Positions 6,804-12,031 of a stretch of 12,080 nt of DNA are shown here, piece after piece (position 1 is the stretch's first letter; each line of letters opens with the position of its first letter). Origin of the DNA: Flammeovirgaceae bacterium (GTDB taxonomy: Bacteria; Bacteroidota; Bacteroidia; Cytophagales; Cyclobacteriaceae); the NCBI GenBank assembly GCA_022616575.1, contig JAKEEN010000119.1, positions 1 to 12,080 on the forward strand, given 5' to 3'. Position numbers and translations under genes: made by a program. The notes beneath the pieces were generated by a model that saw only the letters and a program-made list of their open reading frames with translations, searched no databases and was not told the DNA's origin.

Positions 6804-6832
6804 TAAAAAAGTCCCGCTGTGTGGGCGGGACT
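6804..6832 (-). terminator. Intrinsic terminator of the RRM gene
   Basis: On the minus strand an 8-bp stem AGTCCCGC/GCGGGACT (6832-6825 with 6817-6810) has a 7-nt loop and is followed directly by a run of T (6809-6805). This is a textbook rho-independent terminator for the upstream RNA-binding protein gene. It lies only 14 nt ahead of the transporter start codon, so it could also act as an attenuator. Confidence 0.85.
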
Positions 6833-6861
6833 ACAAGGCCTTTAGTTTATCAATCGAAAAA

Positions 6862-7119
6862 TTATTCGTTTGAACCAGTTTTCGGATTTGCAGGCTTCAC
6901 TACGATTACGCGCCCATCAAGCTCCTTTTCATTCAGTGCAGCAATCGCATTGTTGGCCTCCGCATCGTTAGGCATTTCGACAAAACCATACCCTTTAGAG
7001 CGGCCTGTGTCGCGGTCTTTTACGATCTTAGCCGAGCTTACCTGGCCAAATTTTTCAAAAGCTGCCTGCAAGTCTTCCGTTCTGGTTTTGAAGTTTAGTT
7101 TAGCAACAAAAATGTTCAT
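6862..7119 (-). CDS. Single-RRM RNA-binding protein
   Basis: The 85-residue protein is a single RNA recognition motif. RNP2 is IFVAKLN (3-9) and RNP1 is KGYGFVEM (42-49), with the aromatic positions Phe4, Tyr44 and Phe46 that stack on RNA bases. The beta-alpha-beta-beta-alpha-beta order is complete and ends at VIVVKPANPK. The short C-terminal tail lacks the glycine-rich region of cyanobacterial Rbp proteins. Such stand-alone RRM proteins are common in Bacteroidota and bind single-stranded RNA with low sequence specificity; a part in post-transcriptional control is inferred. The gene is bracketed by its own promoter (TATATTTG at 7155-7148) and terminator, so it is likely a short, independent and probably abundant transcript. 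Confidence 0.93.
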   Translation of the reverse strand: MNIFVAKLNFKTRTEDLQAAFEKFGQVSSAKIVKDRDTGRSKGYGFVEMPNDAEANNAIAALNEKELDGRVIVVKPANPKTGSNE

Positions 7120-7147
7120 AGGACAATAAGAATTAAGTACAGTAAAA

Positions 7148-7181
7148 CAAATATAATAATATTTTCCAATGACTCTACCAA
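7148..7181 (-). promoter_or_regulatory. Bacteroidota promoter of the RRM gene
   Basis: On the minus strand TATATTTG (7155-7148) is a full match to TAnnTTTG. TTG at 7181-7179 lies 23 nt upstream, at the edge of the accepted -33 spacing. Transcription would start about 7141, giving a leader of some 20-25 nt. It sits in the 86-bp gap after pgk. Confidence 0.6.
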
Positions 7182-7205
7182 CCGTTTTTGGTGCTTTAAG
7201 GGCGA

Positions 7206-8390
7206 CTAATCCAACGCTTCTACACCCGGCAAAACCTTACCTTCAAAATATTCAAGCAATGCACCCCCACCTGTAGAGACATAACTTACCCGGTCGCTGT
7301 AGCCTAGTTGCGCAACTGCGGCAGCTGAATCACCACCCCCGATTAATGAGAACGCACCTTTTTCAGTAGCCTGTACAACAGCCTCGGCAATTTTCCTGGT
7401 GCCTGTTGAAAAGTTTTCCATTTCAAAAACGCCCATGGGCCCGTTCCATAAAATTGTCTTTGAATTAAGAATGACCTGGGAAAAAACTTCAGAGGCCTGC
7501 GGGCCAATATCCAGCCCCATCCAACCTTCCTTGATGGCATTATTATTAGCAATATCAGTTGCTGCTGCGTTATCAAATTTATCAGCAATTACTGAGTCGA
7601 TAGGTAAATGAAGTTCAACGGATTTACTTTTTGCTTTTTGAATCAGCTCTTTCGCCAGGGAAAGTTTATCTTCTTCTACCAGCGACTTTCCTACATTTCC
7701 TCCCAAAGCTTTAAAGAACGTGTAGGCCATACCCCCGCCAATGATCAGGTGATTTACTTTATCAAGTAGCCGCTCAATAATAAGAATCTTATCAGAAATT
7801 TTCGCTCCACCCATAATGGCAGTGAATGGACGTTCGGCATTTTCCATTACCTTCTTTGCATTATCAAGCTCTGCGGCCATTACATATCCTGCGCATTTCT
7901 CTTTAAAGAACTGAGCAACAATAGTGGTAGAAGCATGCGCCCTGTGAGCCGTACCGAATGCATCATTTACATAAACATCGCCATGCTTTGATAATTTTTC
8001 AGCAAAAGCCAGATCGCCTTTCTCCTCCTCTTTATAAAAACGAAGGTTTTCCAATAGCAAAACTTCGCCAGGTTTTAATGCTGTAGATAATTTAAACGCG
8101 TCATCGCTAATACAATCTTTGATAAATTTTACCGATGTGCCTAAAAGCGATTCAGTGGTTTTAATGGTGTGCCTGAGTGAGTATTTTTCTTCTGGTCCTT
8201 CTTTCGGCCTGCCCAGATGAGACATGAGTACGAGGCTTCCTCCGTCTTTCAAAATCTTTCTTAATGTTGGTACCGTTGCCCGGATGCGGTTATCGTCTGT
8301 AACTTCGAATGATTTGTTTAAGGGAACATTAAAATCTACGCGAATCAAAGCGCGCTTGCCGGAGAAATTGATATCGTCCAGGTATTTCAT
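7206..8390 (-). CDS. pgk: Phosphoglycerate kinase
   Basis: The enzyme transfers phosphate between 1,3-bisphosphoglycerate and ADP, yielding 3-phosphoglycerate and ATP in glycolysis (cytoplasm). At 394 residues it has the normal bacterial length. Substrate-binding motifs in the N-domain are RVDFNVP (17-23), HLGRP (58-62) and the basic patch around ENLRFYKEE (114-122). In the C-domain are GGAKISDK (194-201), WNGPMGVFE (315-323), GGGDS (351-355) and STGGGALLE (372-380), which hold the nucleotide. Nothing expected is missing. The ATG at 8390 gives the standard N-terminus (DINFSGKRALIRVDFNVP). It lies 30 bp behind the response regulator gene and in line with pfkA, suggesting one transcript. It is followed by an 86-bp gap holding the promoter of the next gene, where I see no strong terminator. 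Confidence 0.98.
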   Translation of the reverse strand: MKYLDDINFSGKRALIRVDFNVPLNKSFEVTDDNRIRATVPTLRKILKDGGSLVLMSHLGRPKEGPEEKYSLRHTIKTTESLLGTSVKFIKDCISDDAFKLSTALKPGEVLLLENLRFYKEEEKGDLAFAEKLSKHGDVYVNDAFGTAHRAHASTTIVAQFFKEKCAGYVMAAELDNAKKVMENAERPFTAIMGGAKISDKILIIERLLDKVNHLIIGGGMAYTFFKALGGNVGKSLVEEDKLSLAKELIQKAKSKSVELHLPIDSVIADKFDNAAATDIANNNAIKEGWMGLDIGPQASEVFSQVILNSKTILWNGPMGVFEMENFSTGTRKIAEAVVQATEKGAFSLIGGGDSAAAVAQLGYSDRVSYVSTGGGALLEYFEGKVLPGVEALD

Positions 8391-8420
8391 ATAAAAAATT
8401 GGAATCGTTGTATTGGCGAA

Positions 8421-8816
8421 TTACTTTTTTAAGAAATATTTTTCGAGAAGGGCAACAAGATTTTCCAGTTGCAGTGGCTTTACCAAGTGCGCATTAAAGC
8501 CTGCATCAATAATTTCCTGGGTGTGTTCCTTGGTAGAATAACTGGTAAGAGCAAAAATTGGAATGTCTTTTCGCTTGTCATCGTCCAGGTCGCGAATCCA
8601 GCGTGCGGCATCTATACCGTCTTGCTCGGGCATACTGATATCCATAATAATAAAGTCGAAAGGTTCAGAGGACAGTTTTTTAATTGCTTCCGTACCGGTT
8701 GATACAATGGTACTTTTTACTCCGATAGAATTTAAGCGGTTATTAACGATGAGTTGTACAGCTTCATCATCATCCACAACTAAGGCTTTCAGGTGATTAA
8801 ATTTCATAGACCTCAT
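8421..8816 (-). CDS. Receiver-only response regulator (CheY/Spo0F-like)
   Basis: The 131-residue protein is a single phosphoacceptor receiver domain with no output domain. The acidic pocket is DDD at 15-17, the phosphorylated aspartate is Asp59 in MDISMP, the switch Thr is Thr91 (ALTSY) and the conserved lysine is Lys113 (LVKP). MDISMPEQDG resembles receivers of hybrid histidine kinases and phosphorelays more than DNA-binding regulators. A second Met (residue 4, at 8807) is an equally good start, which would remove MRS. The gene lies 23 bp after pfkA and 30 bp before pgk, all on the minus strand, with no terminator between, so it is probably co-transcribed with two glycolytic genes. No histidine kinase is in the window. 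It may relay phosphate or act by protein contact; the partner is unknown. Confidence 0.93.
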   Translation of the reverse strand: MRSMKFNHLKALVVDDDEAVQLIVNNRLNSIGVKSTIVSTGTEAIKKLSSEPFDFIIMDISMPEQDGIDAARWIRDLDDDKRKDIPIFALTSYSTKEHTQEIIDAGFNAHLVKPLQLENLVALLEKYFLKK

Positions 8817-8839
8817 TAAGAGTCTGCAAGGTACAAAAA

Positions 8840-9931
8840 TCAGTCACCAAAGGTAATGCCCAGGCCCTTGGCAGCCTTTACTAAGTAATTGTCTTTTTTA
8901 ACAAAGTTCGATTCGCGGGTGGCTTCTTCCAGCGACACATAGGTAACTGTATTGTTTTTAAAGCATACCATTTTTCCAAATTCACCATTGATAGCAAGTT
9001 CCATTGCCTTCACTCCGTAAAGGGATGCTAAAATACGATCGAAGGCTACGGGGGTACCGCCCCGTTGGATGTGACCGAGAACTGTTTCTCGTATTTCGGC
9101 CTTGCATCCTGCATCTTTTAGTTGTTTAGAAAGTTGGAAGGCGACTCCACCCAGGCGAACATGCTCTGATCCCTTTTCTCCCTTTGAAGAAGTCATGGTT
9201 CCGTTTTTTGGTTTTGCGCCTTCAGCCACAACAATGTTGCAAAAGCCCCTTCCATTTTTGTAACGGAGGTCAATGCGTTTTACCAATTTTTTGATGTCGT
9301 ATGGTATTTCGGGGATCAGGCAAATTTCTGCACCACCGGCAATGGCGGTGTGCAAGGCAATCCACCCGGCATCACGCCCCATGACTTCCATAATCATTAC
9401 ACGATGGTGGCTTTCGGCTGTGGTAATTAACTTATCAAAGCTGTCTGTAGCAATTTGAACGGCCGTCTGAAACCCGAAGGTGATATCAGTAGCTGATAAG
9501 TCATTGTCGATGGTTTTGGGTACACCAATTACCGGGATACCTTTATCGAACAAAACTTTAGAAATTTTTTGAGAGCCATCTCCGCCAATGTTAATGACGG
9601 CATCAAAATTCAGTTGCTTTAATTTTTTTACAAGTTCATCCGATCGGTCTACAAATTTCACACTGCCATCTTTCTGTGGCATGGGGAAATTTATCGGGTT
9701 AGATTTATTGGTTGTTTTTAAAATGGTTCCTCCACGAATGTGAATGCCTGCAGTCTTTGCACTTGTTAGTTTGATTATTTCCTGAGGTTCGTTAAATATT
9801 CCATTGAAGGCTTCAATGCTTCCAAATACTTCCCAATTCTTTTCCTTTCGTGCACGCTTGGCAATGCCACGAATAACGGCATTAAGCCCGGGGCAATCTC
9901 CGCCACCGGTAAGTACAAGTACTTTTTTCAT
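8840..9931 (-). CDS. pfkA: 6-phosphofructokinase, group III type (ATP-dependence predicted)
   Basis: The enzyme phosphorylates fructose 6-phosphate to fructose 1,6-bisphosphate, the committed step of glycolysis. The 363-residue protein has the phosphate-donor loop LTGGGDCPGLNAV (7-19), GGDGS (116-120), PKTIDND (138-144; Asp142 matches the E. coli catalytic base Asp127), MEVMGRDAGW (181-190) and GHIQRGGTP (286-294). Gly119, at the position of E. coli Gly104, predicts ATP rather than pyrophosphate as donor, since PPi enzymes have Asp there. Lys139, at E. coli Gly124, is the residue found in PPi-type enzymes. This mix is known in the group III 'mixed-substrate' branch, as in Streptomyces. The E. 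coli allosteric behaviour cannot be assumed. It is the first gene of a probable operon with the response regulator and pgk. The ATG at 9931 gives the usual N-terminus. Confidence 0.95.
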   Translation of the reverse strand: MKKVLVLTGGGDCPGLNAVIRGIAKRARKEKNWEVFGSIEAFNGIFNEPQEIIKLTSAKTAGIHIRGGTILKTTNKSNPINFPMPQKDGSVKFVDRSDELVKKLKQLNFDAVINIGGDGSQKISKVLFDKGIPVIGVPKTIDNDLSATDITFGFQTAVQIATDSFDKLITTAESHHRVMIMEVMGRDAGWIALHTAIAGGAEICLIPEIPYDIKKLVKRIDLRYKNGRGFCNIVVAEGAKPKNGTMTSSKGEKGSEHVRLGGVAFQLSKQLKDAGCKAEIRETVLGHIQRGGTPVAFDRILASLYGVKAMELAINGEFGKMVCFKNNTVTYVSLEEATRESNFVKKDNYLVKAAKGLGITFGD

Positions 9932-9938
9932 ATCCTTA

Positions 9939-9973
9939 AATTCAAAATTTCCAATTCAATATTCAAAATTATT
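9939..9973. repeat. Degenerate heptad tandem repeat upstream of pfkA
   Basis: Five adjacent 7-bp units read AATTCAA, AATTTCC, AATTCAA, TATTCAA and AATTATT. The array overlaps the proposed pfkA -7 box (9971-9964), so the repeat itself supplies the TTTTG part of the promoter. It matches AATTCAA units seen at 11584-11597 and, inverted, the TTGAATC array at 11611-11660. Confidence 0.6.
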
Positions 9974-9989
9974 GACATAGGTGATCCAA
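9964..9989 (-). promoter_or_regulatory. Candidate pfkA operon promoter
   Basis: On the minus strand TAATTTTG (9971-9964) is an exact TAnnTTTG. A TTG at 9989-9987 lies 15 nt upstream, slightly short for a -33 element. The transcription start would fall near 9958, about 27 nt before the pfkA ATG. Confidence 0.5.
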
Positions 9990-10015
9990 TATTGAACGTT
10001 AAAATTTTGAATCAC

Positions 10016-10033
10016 TACTGTCCGGTAAAAAAA
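10016..10033. other. Possible remnant end of an IS4-like element
   Basis: The sequence CTACTGTCCGGTAAAA at 10016-10031 resembles terminal inverted repeats I recall from IS4-family elements. This is memory only. No transposase, no matching inverted end and no target duplication were found in the window, so it may be chance. Confidence 0.2.
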
Positions 10034-10099
10034 ATTGAGAGGTAGCGCCTATTTATCTTTCAATTGATGCGTTTACTAAAGGAAAGGTGCGGTGGGAGT

Positions 10100-10173
10100 G
10101 AACGAAAAGCGCGGCCCATTCGGGAAAGAGCGTAAGAAGCGGTTAGTGCGGGTAGAATGGGCTTTTTTCGTTC
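10100..10173 (+). other. Compound stem-loop element, possible structured RNA or dispersed repeat
   Basis: Two nested stems share one axis. The outer is GAACGAAAA (10100-10108) with TTTTCGTTC (10165-10173). The inner is GCCCATTC (10114-10121) with GAATGGGC (10155-10162). They are joined by an asymmetric internal loop of 5 and 2 nt, and the terminal loop is 33 nt. On the plus strand the inner stem runs into TTTTTT (10163-10168), like a terminator. There is no gene on the plus strand upstream in this gap, so it could be the 3' end of an unrecognised small RNA. It could instead be a dispersed repeat; I recall similar GGGCTTTTTTCGTT stretches in Bacteroidota gaps, unverified. Confidence 0.5.
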
Positions 10174-10190
10174 TGCCTTTTTCTTTTGTT

Positions 10191-10220
10191 TCTTTTCTTT
10201 TGGGCATGCAAAAGAAAAGA
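10191..10220. repeat. Inverted repeat hairpin in homopurine/homopyrimidine tract
   Basis: TCTTTTCTTTTG (10191-10202) pairs perfectly with CAAAAGAAAAGA (10209-10220) around a 6-nt GGCATG loop, a 12-bp stem. It lies 17 bp beyond the compound stem-loop and may be the second half of the same element. Read on the minus strand it is downstream of the Sua5 gene, but it lacks a following T-run that would mark a good terminator. Confidence 0.55.
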
Positions 10221-10221
10221 G

Positions 10222-10385
10222 GGTAAAACAGGAGGTTCTTTGAAGACAGAGAAGCGAAACAAAGAGCTGAAAAAATGTGAGGCTTGCATTTGATACCGGC
10301 TACGAAAACTGCCTTAATTAGACAAAATTATAGATTTACTTTACGATTAACATTTTTAAACGAACAGTGATTTTGAATCTTGAAT
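10222..10385. other. Rest of the 454-bp gap between the Sua5 gene and pfkA
   Basis: I see no gene, tRNA or convincing promoter in this part of the gap. It holds one copy of ACGATTA (10343-10349), the unit of the array at the window's end. It also holds two heptads, TTGAATC and TTGAATT (10373-10386), running into the stop codon of the Sua5 gene. The other part of the gap (9932-10221) carries the elements listed separately. Confidence 0.5.
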
Positions 10386-11333
10386 TTATTGAGCTGCTGC
10401 TCTTTTTAGTCTATCATTAATAGCTCGCCCTAATCCTGTATCCGGAACAAGCTCTGCTATAATTAAATCGATAGGAAGTTTGTCTAACACCCGAAGTGCG
10501 TTGAAGAGGTTCTGCGCAGCTTCGTCCAGGTCTCCACGTTGTGATAAAACCTGTTGATGAAACTCTGGATACTCCTGCTGAAAGGAGAGCACTCCAACCT
10601 TTTCATGAAAATGTTTTATGGTGAGCTTATCAATGTTTCCGAGTATCAATTTCTTTTTTGGCGCATAATGACTTTTAAGCTGACCCGGTGCCATGGGATT
10701 TGAAGCGGAGTGAAGCTGAACGGAAACCTTGCCGACAGTACTTTCAATGGCTTCAACACTCAATCCGCCAAGCCGATAAATCACCGGACTGTTTTGATCG
10801 AATCCAATAATGGTTGATTCGATACCGATCGTGCAAGGTCCACCGTCTAAAATGTACTCAATGTCCCTGCCAAGTTGTTCCTGCACATGTTCTGGTGTAA
10901 CCGGACTTACATATCCAAATGGATTGGCGCTGGGTGCAGCTAATGGAAAGTCCAGTTCGTTTAAAAGTTGCCGGGTGAGCGAGTGGTCAGGGCATCGGAT
11001 ACCTACTGTATCCAGCCCGGACGTAACGAGGTCAGGTATAACAGGTTTACGTTTTAAGAGAAGTGTGAGAGGTCCAGGCCAGAATTTTTGGGATAGCTCT
11101 TGAGCTTCTCCCGGGATTTCAATAACATATTTTTTTGCTGACTCCAGGTCAGGAATATGAACAATCAGCGGGTCGAACTGAGGTCTGTTTTTTACTTTGA
11201 AGATGGATGCCACTGCCGCGCTGCTCAGTGCATTGCCTGCCAACCCATATACAGTTTCGGTAGGAATGGCCACCAGCGACCCTTGCTCAAGAAGTTGCCT
11301 GGCTTTCTTTAAATCTTTACCAATCTCGGCCAT
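10386..11333 (-). CDS. Threonylcarbamoyl-AMP synthase, Sua5 type
   Basis: The enzyme makes L-threonylcarbamoyladenylate from threonine, bicarbonate and ATP, the first step of the t6A modification at position 37 of ANN-decoding tRNAs. The 315-residue protein has both domains of the Sua5 form. The YrdC domain (about 10-195) shows PTETVYGLA (24-32), KNRP (48-51), PSANPFG (134-140) and GIESTII (170-176). The linker PGQLKSHYAP (216-225) corresponds to the conserved Sua5 PGMKxxHYAP, which covers the active site. The C-terminal Sua5 domain (about 229-313) ends in GLGRAINDRLKRAA. Shorter TsaC/YrdC proteins lack the linker and last domain, so this is the long form. The ATG at 11333 gives a normal N-terminus. 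It stands alone, divergent from a 53-residue membrane protein gene 74 bp away. Confidence 0.96.
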   Translation of the reverse strand: MAEIGKDLKKARQLLEQGSLVAIPTETVYGLAGNALSSAAVASIFKVKNRPQFDPLIVHIPDLESAKKYVIEIPGEAQELSQKFWPGPLTLLLKRKPVIPDLVTSGLDTVGIRCPDHSLTRQLLNELDFPLAAPSANPFGYVSPVTPEHVQEQLGRDIEYILDGGPCTIGIESTIIGFDQNSPVIYRLGGLSVEAIESTVGKVSVQLHSASNPMAPGQLKSHYAPKKKLILGNIDKLTIKHFHEKVGVLSFQQEYPEFHQQVLSQRGDLDEAAQNLFNALRVLDKLPIDLIIAELVPDTGLGRAINDRLKRAAAQ

Positions 11334-11361
11334 CGATCAATTTCAAATTTGAAAGTTCAAA
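11334..11361. repeat. Degenerate heptad repeat upstream of the Sua5 gene
   Basis: Four adjacent 7-bp units read CGATCAA, TTTCAAA, TTTGAAA and GTTCAAA. The last overlaps the candidate -7 box at 11365-11358. The array is weaker than those elsewhere but keeps the same period and the same TCAAA/TTGAA core. Confidence 0.4.
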
Positions 11362-11365
11362 ATTA
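11358..11365 (-). promoter_or_regulatory. Candidate -7 box for the Sua5 gene
   Basis: TAATTTTG on the minus strand matches TAnnTTTG exactly and is the same octamer as the proposed pfkA box. No TTG lies at the proper -33 distance; TTC is present there. Transcription would start near 11352, leaving about 18 nt before the ATG at 11333. Confidence 0.45.
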
Positions 11366-11407
11366 GTGTTAATCTTTAACTTGAAATAGTAAACCCGAAA
11401 TTGACTT

Positions 11408-11569
11408 ATGAGTAACAAAACCCGTTCGATTTTAAAAGCAATTGCCGTTGTGATTGTACTGCTTTGTGTATTGATGAAGTTAGGCGTTGTATCCATTCCT
11501 GCATTATCCGCCTATACGTTTTGGATGGTGGTGGTAGCTTTCGGATTGATGTTGATTGCTTCTAAATGA
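11408..11569 (+). CDS. Small two-helix membrane protein (53 residues), function unknown
   Basis: An ATG at 11408 opens a 53-residue frame that closes with TGA at 11567-11569. The protein has a basic start (MSNKTRSILK), a hydrophobic helix at about 11-23, a turn with Lys24, Gly26 and IPALSAY (30-36), and a second helix at about 37-51 (TFWMVVVAFGLMLIA). It ends in Ser-Lys. Residues around the turn (SIPALSAYTFWMVVVAFG) resemble short inner-membrane proteins I recall from many Cytophagales and Flavobacteriia, whose function is unknown. Its regular hydrophobic design, its basic N-terminus by the positive-inside rule and its own intergenic slot support a real gene. It diverges from the Sua5 gene and converges on the exported protein gene. 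I see no strong promoter before it. Confidence 0.65.
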   Translation: MSNKTRSILKAIAVVIVLLCVLMKLGVVSIPALSAYTFWMVVVAFGLMLIASK

Positions 11570-11584
11570 TTTCAAATTAAAAAA

Positions 11585-11623
11585 ATTCAAAATTCAAAAA
11601 TTGATATACTTTGAATCTTGAAT
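11585..11623. terminator. Candidate bidirectional terminator built from heptad repeats
   Basis: The 14-mer at 11585-11598 (ATTCAAAATTCAAA) pairs with the one at 11610-11623 (TTTGAATCTTGAAT) with a single mismatch and an 11-nt loop. The hairpin lies between convergent genes ending at 11569 and 11660, where a terminator is expected. The stem is AT-rich and therefore weak. Confidence 0.4.
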
Positions 11624-11660
11624 CTTGAATCTTGAATCTTGAATATCTTGAATCTTGAAT
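11611..11660. repeat. Heptanucleotide tandem array TTGAATC
   Basis: Four exact TTGAATC units (11611-11638) are followed by an interrupted unit with a 2-nt AT insertion (11639-11647), another exact unit (11648-11654) and a partial one (11655-11660) running into the stop codon of the next gene. A perfect 7-bp tandem array of this kind is prone to copy-number change by slippage. Confidence 0.9.
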
Positions 11661-12007
11661 TATTGTATAACAACAGTTACTTTATTAATCCGGCCTTCCT
11701 GAAGCTTACCTGTTTGCTCGCCCCCTCCAAAATTATTGAGGTCACCTTTTTGAGCAAGGAGATAGTAAGCAATAGGTTTTAGCTCTTTGAATTTTACCAT
11801 CCCTTTAGCATCGGTTGTTCCGGTAACAACGGCATTTTTTTCTGCTTTATAATCTTCTTCATTTGCATAAAGACTCACACTAACACCTTCTTCAGTGTTG
11901 CCAAGTTCATTCCTTACGGTAATATGAATTTGAGTCTTGATAATTTGACGGGCATCGCTCCATGCAACTAAAGACATCAGAATAATCAAAGTGCCAACCT
12001 TTTTCAT
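11660..12007 (-). CDS. Small exported protein with Cna-B/carboxypeptidase-regulatory-like fold
   Basis: The 115-residue protein has a signal peptide (MKK, hydrophobic 5-15, likely cleavage after SDA at 17-19). The rest looks like one beta-sandwich domain of the CarboxypepD_reg/Cna-B type. ITVRNELGNTEEGVSVSLY (29-47) matches the opening strands with the usual 'G..V..A.V.L' pattern. TGTTDAKGMVKFKELKPIAY (62-81) matches the hallmark 'T.T..G.v.F..L..g.Y' segment, and KVTVVIQ (109-115) is the closing strand. No membrane anchor, lipobox or type IX sorting domain is present, so it is probably periplasmic. Such single-domain proteins are common in Bacteroidota; the function is unknown and the fold call is a pattern judgement. 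The ATG at 12007 fits the signal peptide. The gene is flanked by heptad arrays at both ends. Confidence 0.8.
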   Translation of the reverse strand: MKKVGTLIILMSLVAWSDARQIIKTQIHITVRNELGNTEEGVSVSLYANEEDYKAEKNAVVTGTTDAKGMVKFKELKPIAYYLLAQKGDLNNFGGGEQTGKLQEGRINKVTVVIQ

Positions 12008-12023
12008 ATCACTAATTTTTAAT

Positions 12024-12031
12024 TAAAGATA
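12024..12031 (-). promoter_or_regulatory. Weak candidate -7 box for the exported protein gene
   Basis: TATCTTTA on the minus strand matches TAnnTTTG at all fixed positions but the last. It abuts the ACGATTA array, so any -33 element would fall inside the repeat. The spacing to the ATG at 12007 is plausible. Confidence 0.3.

Noticed and set aside
6348..6806. 152-codon open frame on the plus strand
   Set aside because: It lies antisense within the transporter gene, whose family signature is unambiguous; the opposite frame is a shadow.
7156..7205. Short hairpin ACCAA/TTGGT after pgk as a terminator
   Set aside because: Only five base pairs and no following T-run on the minus strand; it also overlaps the likely -33 region of the RRM promoter.
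8817..8850. Internal promoter before the response regulator (GATTTTTG over the pfkA stop codon)
   Set aside because: One mismatch to TAnnTTTG and no TTG at the proper distance (CTG instead); short spacing favours co-transcription.
10067..10135. 22-codon open frame (MRLLKERCGGSERK...) on the plus strand
   Set aside because: Very short, no start context, and its bases are explained by the stem-loop element.
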